DNA of 64,000 nt from Microbulbifer hainanensis (GCF_014904735.1 NZ_JACZCR010000054.1:78853-142852), one strand, 5' to 3'. Shown: positions 39,849 through 49,690, counted from the first letter of the stretch. Numbers and translations: made by a program. The notes: generated by a model not told the origin, from the sequence alone.

Positions 39849-40531
39849 TGCAACTCCACCACTTCAATCTGTCCCCCGGCCGGATAGCGCCAGCGCAAAT
39901 TGAATCCGCACAGCTGCATACCGTAAATCCGCTCCGGGTCCGGTTGTTGATAGGCGGGTTTCGGATCCTGGGCCAGCACCTGTTCGATCAGACGCGGCAG
40001 ATCGGTGCCCCAGTCGTCGCGATAGGCTGCGGCCTGCTGCAGAATTTCAGCGGGAATAACGACTTTAACTTCCGCTGGCGCGGCATCGGCGAAAGCGCTG
40101 TGTGCACCGGCGATGGAATCCGCGTAGGAAACGTAGGGCTTGATATCCAGCACCGGCGTGCCGTCCACCAGGTCGGCGCCACCGACAATCAGCTCCACTT
40201 TCGGCGCCGTGCGCACCTCCAGCAGCCGCACCACCGACAGGCCGATATTGTTGGGACGAAACGGCGAGCGGGTGGCGAGCACCCCGAGTTTTTTGTTGCC
40301 GCCGAGACGCGGCGGGCGCACCTTGGCCGACCATTGACCAGCGGCCTGGTGAAACTGGAACACGACCCAGATATGGGTATTTTCTTCCAGCCCGGCCACC
40401 GCGTCGGCAGTGTCCAGCGGCGGCAACAGCTCAATGGATGCGCGGCTGGCATCCGCCAGCAGCGGCTGGCGCGGCACGCCGAATTTCTCGCCGAAGCAGG
40501 AGTGGACAGTGGCGATGGGCGACAGGTTCAT
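39845..40531 (-). CDS. trmO: tRNA (adenine(37)-N6)-methyltransferase
   Basis: SAM-dependent enzyme of the YaeB/TsaA family that N6-methylates t6A37 in threonine tRNAs. 228 residues, the usual length. N-terminal beta-barrel with [20 protein letters not shown], the strand HIWVVFQFH, and the signature [13 protein letters not shown] at residues 87-99. The second conserved piece is [13 protein letters not shown]. The C-terminal small domain ends [14 protein letters not shown]. It is the first gene of a coupled pair with the thioredoxin-like gene. Confidence 0.95.
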   Translation of the reverse strand: MNLSPIATVHSCFGEKFGVPRQPLLADASRASIELLPPLDTADAVAGLEENTHIWVVFQFHQAAGQWSAKVRPPRLGGNKKLGVLATRSPFRPNNIGLSVVRLLEVRTAPKVELIVGGADLVDGTPVLDIKPYVSYADSIAGAHSAFADAAPAEVKVVIPAEILQQAAAYRDDWGTDLPRLIEQVLAQDPKPAYQQPDPERIYGMQLCGFNLRWRYPAGGQIEVVELQ

Positions 40532-40675
40532 GGCAAGCAGAAATTCACAGCAGTTCAGTCAGTATGAACGCCACGGGAAAAAGCCAGGCGCCATCTGCAC
40601 ATAGATATGCAGCAATTGGGCGCAAACTACCATTTAAACCCAATTGCCGCCACATCCGCCGTCATGAGGGCACGA

Positions 40676-43600
40676 TTACTGCCAGGCGCTTGCCCTGGCC
40701 TCACTGATCTGTGCCTGCTGCTCCGCATCCAGACTGATGACGCCATCGACCGGAATGCCCATCGAAGTCATCAGTTCAGCCAGTGGAGCAATATCCTGTA
40801 AAGCCAGGCTCGCGCCCGATTCTGTGGCGATTGTCTCCACCGCATCGGCGGCCGACTGCCAATTGCGGATCTGGATCTTCTCGCTGCCCGCCAGCAGGTA
40901 GACATCCAGGTGGCTGCCGTTGATAACCAACCAGATATCCTCCGGCGCAATGGCCCCTTCCAGGAACAGTATATCGCCACTGCTGGAGCCGTTGTCGGTC
41001 AGCGTATCCGTCCCGTCACCTCGAGCGAACAAATAGGTATCAGCGCCGGCGTTGCCCTGCAGGTTGTCGCTGCCCTCGCCACCGCGGAGCTGATCGTTCC
41101 CAGCGGATCCAAGCACCGTGTCGTTACCTTTTTCCGCGCTGATCCCGGCAATTCCACTCAGGACTGTGGTGGAGAAATCGAGCGTATTGTTGCCGGTGGT
41201 GCCCTGGATCCAATCGGTGCCGCCATTGCCGTTGATCAGTTCGACCGTGCTCGCACCTGAATAGGCCGCCAAGCGGATCAAATCGTCACCCGCAGTTCCG
41301 CGCAGCTCGTCCGCACCGGCACCACCGTTGTAACGGTCGTATCCGGTATCGCCGGCGGTCAACAGGAAGACGTCGTTGCCATCTTCACCATAGAGATTGT
41401 CACTGCCGGTTCCACCTGTAATCACATCGGCGGCCGCAGAACCATAGACGGTGTCGTTGCCGGTGCCGGCATCGATTTCGGCGATATCTACCAGAGTAGT
41501 CCCGCGAAAATCCAGCGTGTTATTGGCGGAACTGCCGACGATGCGGTCGCTGCCGCCCCGGCCGTCAATTACCTCCACAGAGGCATTGCCGGAAAAGACA
41601 CTGAAACGAAACTCGTCGTCACCGTCTGTACCCAGGAGGGTATCCTCACCCTCGCCACCTTCGTAGCGGTCGTAGCCACTGTCACCGGCCGTATGTACAA
41701 AGACATCGTCGCCCGCGCCGCCGTACAGTTTGTCGCTACCAACGCCGCCGACAATCTTATCTGCGGTACTGCTGCCATAAATGGTGTCGTTACCCGCAGC
41801 ACCATCGATGGCGGCGATGTTCAGCAACTGGGTTTCGCGGAAATCCAGAGTATTGTTGGCGCTGGTACCGAGCAGACGATTCTGTCCACCCTTACCGTCG
41901 ATGATTTCCACCGTGCTGGCACCGCTAAAGACGCTGAACAGGATATCGTCGTCTGCTTCTGTTCCCTGCAACTGGTCGGTGCCATTCCCGCCGCTATATT
42001 TGTCCGCGCCGCTATCACCGACGGTAATCAGAAATACATCGTCGCCATCGTTGCCCACCAGATAGTCGCTGCCGGTTCCACCTACAATGGTGTCTGCCTG
42101 CGATGAACCATAGATGGAATCGTTGCCCTCGGCCCCGTCGATCTCGGCAATACCGCGCAATTCAGTCGCGGAGAAGTCCAGCGTGTTATTGGCGCTGGTG
42201 CCGAGAATCCTGTCGCTGCCACCCAGGCCGTCGATAATTTCCACCGAGGCCTCGCCGGCAAATACACTGAAGCGGAAGACATCATCGCCAGACGTGCCCT
42301 GCAGCGTGTCTGTGCCCTCGCCACCGCGAAAGGTATCGAAACCGGTGTCCCCGGCGGTCAGCTTGAACACATCGTCACCGGCCTCGCCATATACCTTGTC
42401 GCTGCCCACACCACCAACGATGACATCGGCAGCAGCGGAGCCGTAAATGGTATCGTTGCCGGCGCCCCCGTCGATCAGGTCGATATTGAGCAGCTCTGTG
42501 GTGCGGAAATCCAAGGTGTTATTAGCGCTGGTACCGCTAAGCGTATTGGTACCGGCACCACCATCGATACGCTCGACCGTTGCCGCACCGCTGTATACGG
42601 ACAGCATAATCGTGTCGTCACCATCGCTGCCCAACAGCGTATCGAAGCCGTCGCCACCTTCGAAGCGATCCGCTCCGCTGTCTCCTTCTGTCAGCACGAA
42701 GGTGTCGTCACCGCCGTTGCCGTAAAGCTTATCGGAGCCACTGCCACCGAGAATCCGGTCAGCTGACGGGGAACCGTAGACGGTGTCATTGCCTGCACCG
42801 GCATCGATTTCGGCAATCTCCAATAGTTGTGTCTCGCTGAAATCGAGCGTGTTATTCGCGCTGGAGCCGAGGATGCGGTTGTTGCCGCCGGCGCCGTCGA
42901 TGATCTCGACCCGGGCCTCACCGCTGAACACAGTCAGGCGAATCTCATCGTCGCCATCGGTGCCCTGAATACGGTCAGTACCATCGCCACCGCGGTAGTA
43001 GTCGAAGCCGGTATCTCCAGCAGTTAACAGAAATACATCGGCACCGCCATTGCCGTAGAGTTTGTCCGAGCCCAGGCCCCCCTCGATCACATCCGCCACC
43101 GCGGTACCCATCACTGTATCGTTGCCACTGGCGGCATCGATCAGTTCGATGGAAACCAATTGCGTGTTGCTGAAGTCCAGGGTGTTATTGGCGGAATTCC
43201 CCAGTATCCGGTTGCTGCCACCGTCGCCGTCGATCAGTTCCACGGTGGCATTGCCGGAAAAGACACTGAAGCGGAAATCGTCGTTGCTCGGGGTGCCCAA
43301 AAGCCAGTCGTCGCCGTCACCGCCCTCATAGCGGTCATAGCCGGTATCTCCAGCGGTCAGATAGAAGCGGTCGTCCCCGCCCTCGCCATAGAGTTTGTCG
43401 CTGCCGGTACCGCCGACGATCACGTCCGCGGCACTGGAACCGTACAGGGTATCGTTACCGGCACCTGCATCCAGGCGCGCGATATTGAGCAGGCTGGTCT
43501 CGCGGAAATCCAGTGTGTTGTTTGCGGAGGTACCCACGATCTGGTTATTGCCGGCACCGCCCTCAATCGCCTCCACGCGCGCGTTGCCGCTGAACACGCT

Positions 43601-46600
43601 GAAGCGGAACCAGTCGTCCCCATCACCACCGATTACCTGGTCAAAGCCGGTACCGCCCTCTACCCGGTCAGTACCACCGTCATTGCCCTCGATATAGAAG
43701 ATATCGTCACCGGCATTGCCGTAGAGCTTGTCGCTGCCACTGTTGCCGATAATTTTATCGTTGGCGGAGCTGCCGTAGATGGTGTCGTTGCCACCCAGGC
43801 CGTCGATAAAGGCGATATTGACCAGCTCGGTATTGGAGAAATCCAGCGTGTTGTTGGCACTGGTACCGTAAATGGCGTTGTTGCCACCGGCACCATCGAT
43901 CCGCTCTACCGTGGCATTGCCGCTGAACACACTCATGCGGATGGCATCGTCGCCGCTGCCACCGAGCACCTGGTCGAAACCGTCGCCGCCCTCGAAGCGG
44001 TCGGCGTAGCCATCATTGCCCTCGACCACAAAGGTATCGTTGCCGCCTTCACCATACAGTTTGTCGGCGCCGCTGCCGCCGGTGATGACATCGTCGCCCT
44101 CGCCGGCATAAATCGTATCGTTACCGGCGCGGCCATCAATCTGGTCGGCGCCGGCCGTCCCCTGTAGCGTGTTGTTGCCGTTGTCGCCCTCGACATTGCT
44201 CTGCGATGCACCCGCCTGGATGCTCCAGGCAAACTTGGCAAAATCCAGTGGCTGCGCAGCCGGGTGGCGAATCACCAGCTCCTCGTTGCTGAGCGCACTG
44301 CCCGTCGCGGGAATATCGCTGAAGGTCAGCGTGTTGCTGCCGACTATCGCCGCCGAGTAGTTCAGGTCCGGGGACGACAGCAGGGTGAGGCTTGCGCTCG
44401 CGTCCAGCAGCCCCGGCCCCTGGTTGTCCAGCTGTGCCCGGTAGTGGGATTCCACATCTGCGGTGCCGCTGACCGGCACCTGCTCTACCAGTGAGTACTG
44501 GCAGATAAACAGCGTCTGCCCCGCGGTTTCGCTGTCCCGGTTAACGAACGCGATGCTGTCGAGCAGGTAGCCGCTGTAAGCCGGGTCGTCGCTGTCCGCC
44601 GGCTGGAACACCAGGTTGAAGGGGCTGTCGCCGTCCACGGCACAGTCATCAACACCCACCAGCTGGATCGCCTGCGGGATATCCCAGTTGTCGGCGGTAA
44701 ATTGCAGGTAGTTGTCGCCCTGGATGGCCGCCTCGCTCTCGTCGGAGACGGAAACGTTCAGGGTGAGTGTCGTTCCCGCCTGCAATGGCTGGTCGAGGCT
44801 CACCTCCACCGCGGCAATCGTCGTACCCGCTTCATCGGTCGCCGCCTCGGTCAGGGCCGTGGCGGTGATGCGCTTGGTCTGCGCGGGCACGACAATATTG
44901 CAACAGCCACTGGCGGTCACCGTGGTCTCACCGTCGGAGATTTCCGCTTCCAGGCTGTAGTTGCCCGGCAGCAGGCCGGACACGTCCCACAGATACTGGT
45001 CCGCGCTGCCGTCCTCATCCTCGGCGATACCGCCGGCGATCAGAGTCCTGCCGCTGCCCTCGTACAGGTAATACAGGGACACACTGGCATTGCTATCGGG
45101 ATCGCTATCCTGCCACTGGATCAACAGCTGCGGCTCGCTGACCGTAACCTCGCTGCCAGGCAACACCAGCGCGATCTGCGGCGCATCGTTGACACCATTC
45201 TCATTGATCGAAAATGGGTTGACCTCACTCCAGTCTCCGACCGCACCTTTGGCGTCCTTCGCCCGCGCGCGCCAGTAGTAGTGGCTGTTGTCATTGAAGT
45301 CGAAGCCGGGTGTCCACTGGGTGGCCGCCTGCAATTGGCTCGCTACCAACATGGTCAGCGCCGCATCCGCATAGACCTCGAAGCGATATTGCACTGCATC
45401 GCCGTCCGGATCGGAAACCGGGTTGACTTCGAATAGCGGCCGCAGGTTCTCCACCACCGCGCCGGCCCCCGGGTTCTGCAGTGTGGGCACTGGCGGCGCC
45501 ACGTTGTCGGTATCCACCTGGAAGCTGGCCGTGACCCAGTTGCTCTCCACCGCGCCGTCGCTGGCCTTGGCACGCCAGTAATAGGTCACATCCTGTTGCA
45601 GGCCTGTGGCGATCCAGGCGGTTTCCCCCTGCCCCGCCGCAACTGGGCCAGATACCAGGGTTGTGCCGCTGTCGAAGCCGGCTGCGGTATCCAGCTCGAA
45701 GTAGTAAGTGAGTGGCCGCTGTTCCGGGTCAGTGGCGTTTGCCACCCGCAGTTCGACACCATTGTCCGGCAGCCAGTTGGAGACAAAGTCGCTGGGCGCC
45801 ACTATCGACGGTTCGGTAGGGGCGTTGTTCTGCAGGCTGACCAGGAAGGTTCCGATTTCGCTTTCCGTGCGCGCACCGTGCTCGTCCTCCACCCACGCTT
45901 TCCACACATAGGCGTTGTCCTCCTCAAGCGGATTGGGCACCTGCCACGTGGTCTGGAAATTACCCCCAGGCAGCAGCCCCGACACCTGCGCAATGGGGTT
46001 GTCCAGGTCGGATTCGTGGAACAGATCAAAGCCGTAGGTCAGCGCGTCACGGTCCGCATCGAAGGCGTGGGCCACCGCCAGTTGCGGACGCGTGTTTGCC
46101 ACCACGGCATTGACCGGCGGCGCATTGATTGCCGGCGCGCCGGGTGCATCGTTGGCGGTGTTGATAAAGAAGCGGCTCGACTCCCAGTTGGAGGCCACCG
46201 GCACCTCCCCGGCACTCTCATCCACCTGGGTGATCGCGCGGACGCGCCAGTAATACAGGCTGTTGTCGGCAAAGGCCCGGCCCGGCTGCAGATCGCTACT
46301 GGCAATAGGCCACTGGGTACTGCCGCTACCCTCGGCAACACTGGCAGACGCCACCCGGGTGACCATGGCCTGGTCGGCGTACACTTCAAACTGGTAGGCA
46401 ACACTCAGTTCCGCAGCGTGCTCGCCGTTCGTTACTGCCAGGGTCGGCAGCAACTCAGTGGCACCATCCAGTATCTCGCCGTCGAACACAGGGCTGGCAA
46501 TCTGCGGCGCGCCCGGGGCCACCTCAGGCACGGTGGGGTCGCTGCCGACTTCCTCCTCCTGGGCGTCACTGCGGCCGTCTTCGTCGTAGTCGCCGCTGCC

Positions 46601-48313
46601 GTCGCGGTCCAGGTTGCCGAAGTTTTCCATCTCCCAGGCATCGCTGAGGCCGTCGCCGTCAGTATCGTCGGCGGGGTTGACCTGCAGGTTTACCGCGCGC
46701 TGGCTGGAGAGCTGGCCATCGCTGGCGGTGAAGCTGACCACATAAGTGCCCGCCTGGCCGATGGCCGGCTGCCAGCGGAACACACCGGTACCGTCGCCGC
46801 CATCGGTGAAGGTCGCGCCGGACGGCAGGCTGCTGGAAATGAGTTGCGGCACTGTGCCGTTGGGATCGGAAGACTGCACCAGGAAACCGATCTGGCCGCC
46901 CTCGTGGCTGGTGCGGTCGAGAATTGCCTGGATCACCGGCGGCTGCGGCAGCTCGGCGGAGTCGACAAATGTCAGCGTGTAGCTTGCGTTGCTGTCGTAA
47001 TCCAGCAGGTTGATAAAGTAATCGAAGTCCACCTTGTTGTCGGCGCGCTGCTGCGACAGCCAGAAGTTGTGCGGGTCCAGTACTTTGCCGTCGGCGCGCA
47101 CGACGCGGGACAGCGCCTTAGCGCCGGCGTAGGGATCGGCCACCTGGATATAACCGAAACCGTCCTGCCCGCCGCCGCTCAATGTGCGCGTATTGCCACT
47201 CTCGCTGCCGAGGGCGTAGGAAAGCGCTGTTACCGCGGCACAGCTGCGACACAGGGCCAGGTCGGCGCCGGTGTTCTCACTCTCGTACACATACAGGTTG
47301 TCGTCTTCACCGACGGCAAGAAAGTCCGGCACGCTATCGCGCCCGGGCAGGTCGACCATTACATCCTGCACCAGCAGGTGCGCGTTGGTGGCCTCGATCA
47401 GCGAGGTCAGTTCGCCGCCCAGTTCATCCGCGTGGGTAAAGTTGGCATTAAAGGAAGTGAATTCCCCGGACTGGGTCGACTCCATCACCCAGCGGCCGGT
47501 CTGCATGCTCTGCGCGTCTATTTCGCCGAAATTGAGCAGCAGGCTGGGTTGCGCCGCCTGGTTGCCGACATAGCTCTCGGTAATGGTGAAATCGATTGCC
47601 AGGCCCTGTTCGTTGTCGACAATTTTCGGTTGCGCCGATTCGATATTGAGGCCGTGCGCGGCGCCGTAGCCGCTATTGTCGATCCGTACCCCTATGGTGT
47701 AGGGCTGCGGCGGTTCTATCTCGGTGGTAAACGCATCGTCGGCGACCACCTCATGGGTCAGGAAGTAGTCCAGGCTCAGCAGCGGCTGCGGCTTGACCAC
47801 AATGGAGTCCGGCGCTACCTGCACCACCTCCTCGTTGCCGCCGTAGGCGTAGGACAAGGTGGCGCCGACAAAGAAGAGCTCGCCGTTATCGGTCTGCCCG
47901 GCGGCATTGGCCGTGGGCACGATCAACCAGCGGAACTCGCCCACATTGCCGGCGGTGATTTCGCCATCGGTCACCGCGCCGTCGTCGCCGGTGACCAGCG
48001 CATTGACGTTCTGGGTGTCGTCCACACGGATAAAGAAGGCCGCATCGCTGTCCGACGTATCGGAAGTGGCGGTCACCGTATTGCCATCGACATCGGCAAA
48101 ATTGACGGTGATGGCGATATCCTCGATGGAATAGGTATCCAGGCTGTTGGTAATGCGCATCATGGCCTCAAAGCCCTGGCGCTCCAGTGTCAGCTCCTGG
48201 AGGATCTCTATGCGCACCTCCGCGCAGAGTGCCTCCTCCTGAGCCGTGACAGCTGCCGGTGCGACCAGTGCGCACAGCCAGACTGCTGCCAGAATCCCCC
48301 AACGTTGCAACAT
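40676..48313 (-). CDS. Giant Sec-exported RTX-repeat protein with Fn3/Ig-like domains
   Basis: About 2,545 residues from the ATG at 48313 (MLQRWGILAAV), preceded by GGGAATAGGA; a TTG five codons earlier is less likely. A cleavable signal peptide ends AAVTA/QEE. Order, using approximate residues from 48328: an N-terminal domain of unknown type (30-450); an Ig-like domain near 460-545; a thrombospondin-type-3-like Asp-rich calcium segment near 553-596; several Fn3-like domains (about 616-1045); a Calx-beta-like domain near 1146-1240; then RTX glycine/aspartate nonapeptides (GGNDTIYG-type) from about 1384. About nine copies of a 111-residue RTX unit run to about 2446, followed by a C-terminal RTX-associated domain. 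RTX proteins normally leave by type I secretion without a Sec signal, so this combination is odd. Probably a calcium-binding surface or extracellular protein. Confidence 0.85.
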   Translation of the reverse strand: MLQRWGILAAVWLCALVAPAAVTAQEEALCAEVRIEILQELTLERQGFEAMMRITNSLDTYSIEDIAITVNFADVDGNTVTATSDTSDSDAAFFIRVDDTQNVNALVTGDDGAVTDGEITAGNVGEFRWLIVPTANAAGQTDNGELFFVGATLSYAYGGNEEVVQVAPDSIVVKPQPLLSLDYFLTHEVVADDAFTTEIEPPQPYTIGVRIDNSGYGAAHGLNIESAQPKIVDNEQGLAIDFTITESYVGNQAAQPSLLLNFGEIDAQSMQTGRWVMESTQSGEFTSFNANFTHADELGGELTSLIEATNAHLLVQDVMVDLPGRDSVPDFLAVGEDDNLYVYESENTGADLALCRSCAAVTALSYALGSESGNTRTLSGGGQDGFGYIQVADPYAGAKALSRVVRADGKVLDPHNFWLSQQRADNKVDFDYFINLLDYDSNASYTLTFVDSAELPQPPVIQAILDRTSHEGGQIGFLVQSSDPNGTVPQLISSSLPSGATFTDGGDGTGVFRWQPAIGQAGTYVVSFTASDGQLSSQRAVNLQVNPADDTDGDGLSDAWEMENFGNLDRDGSGDYDEDGRSDAQEEEVGSDPTVPEVAPGAPQIASPVFDGEILDGATELLPTLAVTNGEHAAELSVAYQFEVYADQAMVTRVASASVAEGSGSTQWPIASSDLQPGRAFADNSLYYWRVRAITQVDESAGEVPVASNWESSRFFINTANDAPGAPAINAPPVNAVVANTRPQLAVAHAFDADRDALTYGFDLFHESDLDNPIAQVSGLLPGGNFQTTWQVPNPLEEDNAYVWKAWVEDEHGARTESEIGTFLVSLQNNAPTEPSIVAPSDFVSNWLPDNGVELRVANATDPEQRPLTYYFELDTAAGFDSGTTLVSGPVAAGQGETAWIATGLQQDVTYYWRAKASDGAVESNWVTASFQVDTDNVAPPVPTLQNPGAGAVVENLRPLFEVNPVSDPDGDAVQYRFEVYADAALTMLVASQLQAATQWTPGFDFNDNSHYYWRARAKDAKGAVGDWSEVNPFSINENGVNDAPQIALVLPGSEVTVSEPQLLIQWQDSDPDSNASVSLYYLYEGSGRTLIAGGIAEDEDGSADQYLWDVSGLLPGNYSLEAEISDGETTVTASGCCNIVVPAQTKRITATALTEAATDEAGTTIAAVEVSLDQPLQAGTTLTLNVSVSDESEAAIQGDNYLQFTADNWDIPQAIQLVGVDDCAVDGDSPFNLVFQPADSDDPAYSGYLLDSIAFVNRDSETAGQTLFICQYSLVEQVPVSGTADVESHYRAQLDNQGPGLLDASASLTLLSSPDLNYSAAIVGSNTLTFSDIPATGSALSNEELVIRHPAAQPLDFAKFAWSIQAGASQSNVEGDNGNNTLQGTAGADQIDGRAGNDTIYAGEGDDVITGGSGADKLYGEGGNDTFVVEGNDGYADRFEGGDGFDQVLGGSGDDAIRMSVFSGNATVERIDGAGGNNAIYGTSANNTLDFSNTELVNIAFIDGLGGNDTIYGSSANDKIIGNSGSDKLYGNAGDDIFYIEGNDGGTDRVEGGTGFDQVIGGDGDDWFRFSVFSGNARVEAIEGGAGNNQIVGTSANNTLDFRETSLLNIARLDAGAGNDTLYGSSAADVIVGGTGSDKLYGEGGDDRFYLTAGDTGYDRYEGGDGDDWLLGTPSNDDFRFSVFSGNATVELIDGDGGSNRILGNSANNTLDFSNTQLVSIELIDAASGNDTVMGTAVADVIEGGLGSDKLYGNGGADVFLLTAGDTGFDYYRGGDGTDRIQGTDGDDEIRLTVFSGEARVEIIDGAGGNNRILGSSANNTLDFSETQLLEIAEIDAGAGNDTVYGSPSADRILGGSGSDKLYGNGGDDTFVLTEGDSGADRFEGGDGFDTLLGSDGDDTIMLSVYSGAATVERIDGGAGTNTLSGTSANNTLDFRTTELLNIDLIDGGAGNDTIYGSAAADVIVGGVGSDKVYGEAGDDVFKLTAGDTGFDTFRGGEGTDTLQGTSGDDVFRFSVFAGEASVEIIDGLGGSDRILGTSANNTLDFSATELRGIAEIDGAEGNDSIYGSSQADTIVGGTGSDYLVGNDGDDVFLITVGDSGADKYSGGNGTDQLQGTEADDDILFSVFSGASTVEIIDGKGGQNRLLGTSANNTLDFRETQLLNIAAIDGAAGNDTIYGSSTADKIVGGVGSDKLYGGAGDDVFVHTAGDSGYDRYEGGEGEDTLLGTDGDDEFRFSVFSGNASVEVIDGRGGSDRIVGSSANNTLDFRGTTLVDIAEIDAGTGNDTVYGSAAADVITGGTGSDNLYGEDGNDVFLLTAGDTGYDRYNGGAGADELRGTAGDDLIRLAAYSGASTVELINGNGGTDWIQGTTGNNTLDFSTTVLSGIAGISAEKGNDTVLGSAGNDQLRGGEGSDNLQGNAGADTYLFARGDGTDTLTDNGSSSGDILFLEGAIAPEDIWLVINGSHLDVYLLAGSEKIQIRNWQSAADAVETIATESGASLALQDIAPLAELMTSMGIPVDGVISLDAEQQAQISEARASAWQ
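40990..43940 (-). repeat. Tandem 333-bp coding repeats, about nine copies
   Basis: The segment encoding SGNATVE-IDG...TSANNTLDF...GNDTIYG recurs every ~333 bases. Anchor points lie near 43935, 43600, 43265, 42930, 42600, 42265, 41935, 41605 and 41270. Each unit encodes 111 residues with RTX-type GSDKLYG and GGDGxD motifs. Copies are diverged, so the array is old or under selection, but it remains in frame throughout. Confidence 0.85.
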
Positions 48314-48610
48314 GATTCCTATTCCCAAAATCTAAATTTTCTATTTTTTGTTTGTCTTAATCGATTTCTTTTGTCGGACGGCCGACGTTATTTCAACCGG
48401 TAGCTATATGCTTCCCAGATCTGACGCCCAATAGGCATACGATAGCTGGGTATATTTACTATCAGTATTCTGGTAATCCTTGGCAATGGTCTTCTCTGAT
48501 TTCGTTAAACGGTGTTCTGAAACATGTTTAAAGAGATGTCAAGAATATACCCCCTATTTTACTCACCATCTTTATCTACCCTTTGTCGATCCCCCTTATT
48601 ATGGCGCCAA
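48314..48610 (-). other. AT-rich gap upstream of the RTX gene
   Basis: About 300 bases between the SUKH gene stop and the RTX start. It is markedly AT-rich and has a short dyad GTCGG-ACGG-CCGAC near 48374-48387. It presumably contains the RTX promoter on the minus strand, but no convincing -35/-10 pair could be fixed. Plus-strand frames here (for example 48480-48770) are not supported as genes. Confidence 0.4.
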
Positions 48611-49108
48611 TTATTCTTCCATCACTTCTCGATACGCTTCGACAAAATTATCGAATGTCTCAAAATCTGCCAGTGGATTTATGGATATATTCCCCTTATC
48701 CAGCCGCAAAACATTACCATTCTCACAATCGATTACATATGGACAAGCATCTGCTTCATCTCCAATATAAACATAGCTATTTGGCCAACTCGGTAACCCA
48801 TATGCTCCATATCGATACTTCAATGTGAAATCAATTATCTGTCGAGCATCGTCTAGAACAGCAGTTGAGTCTAAAAAATCAGGACGATCACCCAACAGGA
48901 CAGCAATATAACGAGGAGGCAGGGTAACGCCTAGCTCAGCTTGAATTTTCCGCACCTGCTCAAGGTCAACAATACGGGGAGATTCTGGAATAGCATTCAC
49001 ACCCTTATTAGCCCCCGCACTACCCTTAAAAAATATAAAATAAAATATGGGCACTGCAAATAATAGAAAACCTACAACCACCAACAAAAATGAACTAATC
49101 GGAGACAT
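48611..49108 (-). CDS. Membrane-anchored SUKH (SMI1/KNR4-type) immunity-like protein
   Basis: 165 residues from the ATG at 49108, which has AAAGG six bases upstream; a TTG at 49126 would add six residues including three basic ones. A single hydrophobic helix (about residues 7-28) is followed by a short Lys/Gly linker and a ~120-residue domain. That domain has ELGVTLPPRYIAVLLGDRP, SYVYIGDEADACPYVIDC and a closing FETFDNFVEAYREVMEE, typical of SUKH-superfamily immunity proteins. It lies 48 bases after the RHS gene whose C-terminal tip looks like a toxin, so the natural reading is that it neutralises that tip. AT content is higher than in the RHS core. The anchor is unusual, since most SUKH proteins are soluble. 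Confidence 0.8.
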   Translation of the reverse strand: MSPISSFLLVVVGFLLFAVPIFYFIFFKGSAGANKGVNAIPESPRIVDLEQVRKIQAELGVTLPPRYIAVLLGDRPDFLDSTAVLDDARQIIDFTLKYRYGAYGLPSWPNSYVYIGDEADACPYVIDCENGNVLRLDKGNISINPLADFETFDNFVEAYREVMEE

Positions 49109-49156
49109 TCTGCACCTTTGTTTCAAAAGTATTGCGCCATGTAAACAAATATAACA

Positions 49157-49690
49157 TCAGCACTCACAGGATCCCGATCCCATCGCTTGCCCAGCGCCAT
49201 AAGCTCCCGCGCCTGCGGCCCCTCCCTTCATCCATCCAGGCAGATGTAGAGCTCTCTCCATGGGAGACATATGCTCAAATTTTGAGTTCATACTCTGACT
49301 CACCTCAGTCTGAAGATTTGCCGGGTGATTTTTAACACTGTGAGGCATGTTACCTCTCTGTTTTGCAAATATATGATCTGTTGTTGCCCAATCTTTATTC
49401 GGCGTGGAACTTGAATTCTTTGGAATATGACCTTTATTTTGTAGCTTTCTTCTCATCTGAGGCCAATTTCTGCTCTGCTTATAAATTTGCTTAATCTCTT
49501 TCCTTGCCGCCCACTTCATAGTTCCAACAGTAAGCCCTTTGACGATCAATCCAGTACCAGTTGCCTCAGCCAGAGCAAGCCCCAGATTAAGTAACCCTTC
49601 TCCTAAATTACCACAGCGGAAAGCGTCGTATGCATTCAAGAGAGAGCCAACTACGGGAACGAACCCCATAACATCTCTAAAACTCAACAA
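49157..49690 (-). other. Variable C-terminal toxin tip of the RHS protein (HNH-like)
   Basis: Encodes the 176 residues after DPLGL. First a hydrophobic Gly-rich pre-toxin segment (FVPVVGSLLNAYDAF and following), then a basic linker. Next is TTDHIFAKQRGNMP...NHPANLQ...MNSKF, with Asp1465-His1466, Asn1485 and Asn1495 placed like a beta-beta-alpha-metal (HNH-type) nuclease. A Gly/Ala-rich tail ends SGSCEC. The DNA is AT-rich compared with the RHS core upstream, as expected for an exchanged tip. Nuclease activity is inferred from motif spacing only. Confidence 0.6.

Noticed and set aside
40612..40647. Inverted repeat GCAATTGGG...CCCAATTGC between trmO and the RTX stop
   Set aside because: An 18-base loop and no T-tract make it weak as a terminator; probably chance or a minor structure.
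40676..43940. Regularly spaced repeats considered as a CRISPR array
   Set aside because: The period is 333 bases, in frame and protein coding, without short identical repeats and unique spacers.
45596..48403. 935-codon plus-strand frame opposite the RTX gene
   Set aside because: Low-complexity His/Arg/Val-rich translation mirroring the repeat gene; the minus strand carries the signal peptide and domains.
48480..48828. Plus-strand small frames opposite the SUKH gene
   Set aside because: Antisense to a recognised SUKH domain and lacking start signals.
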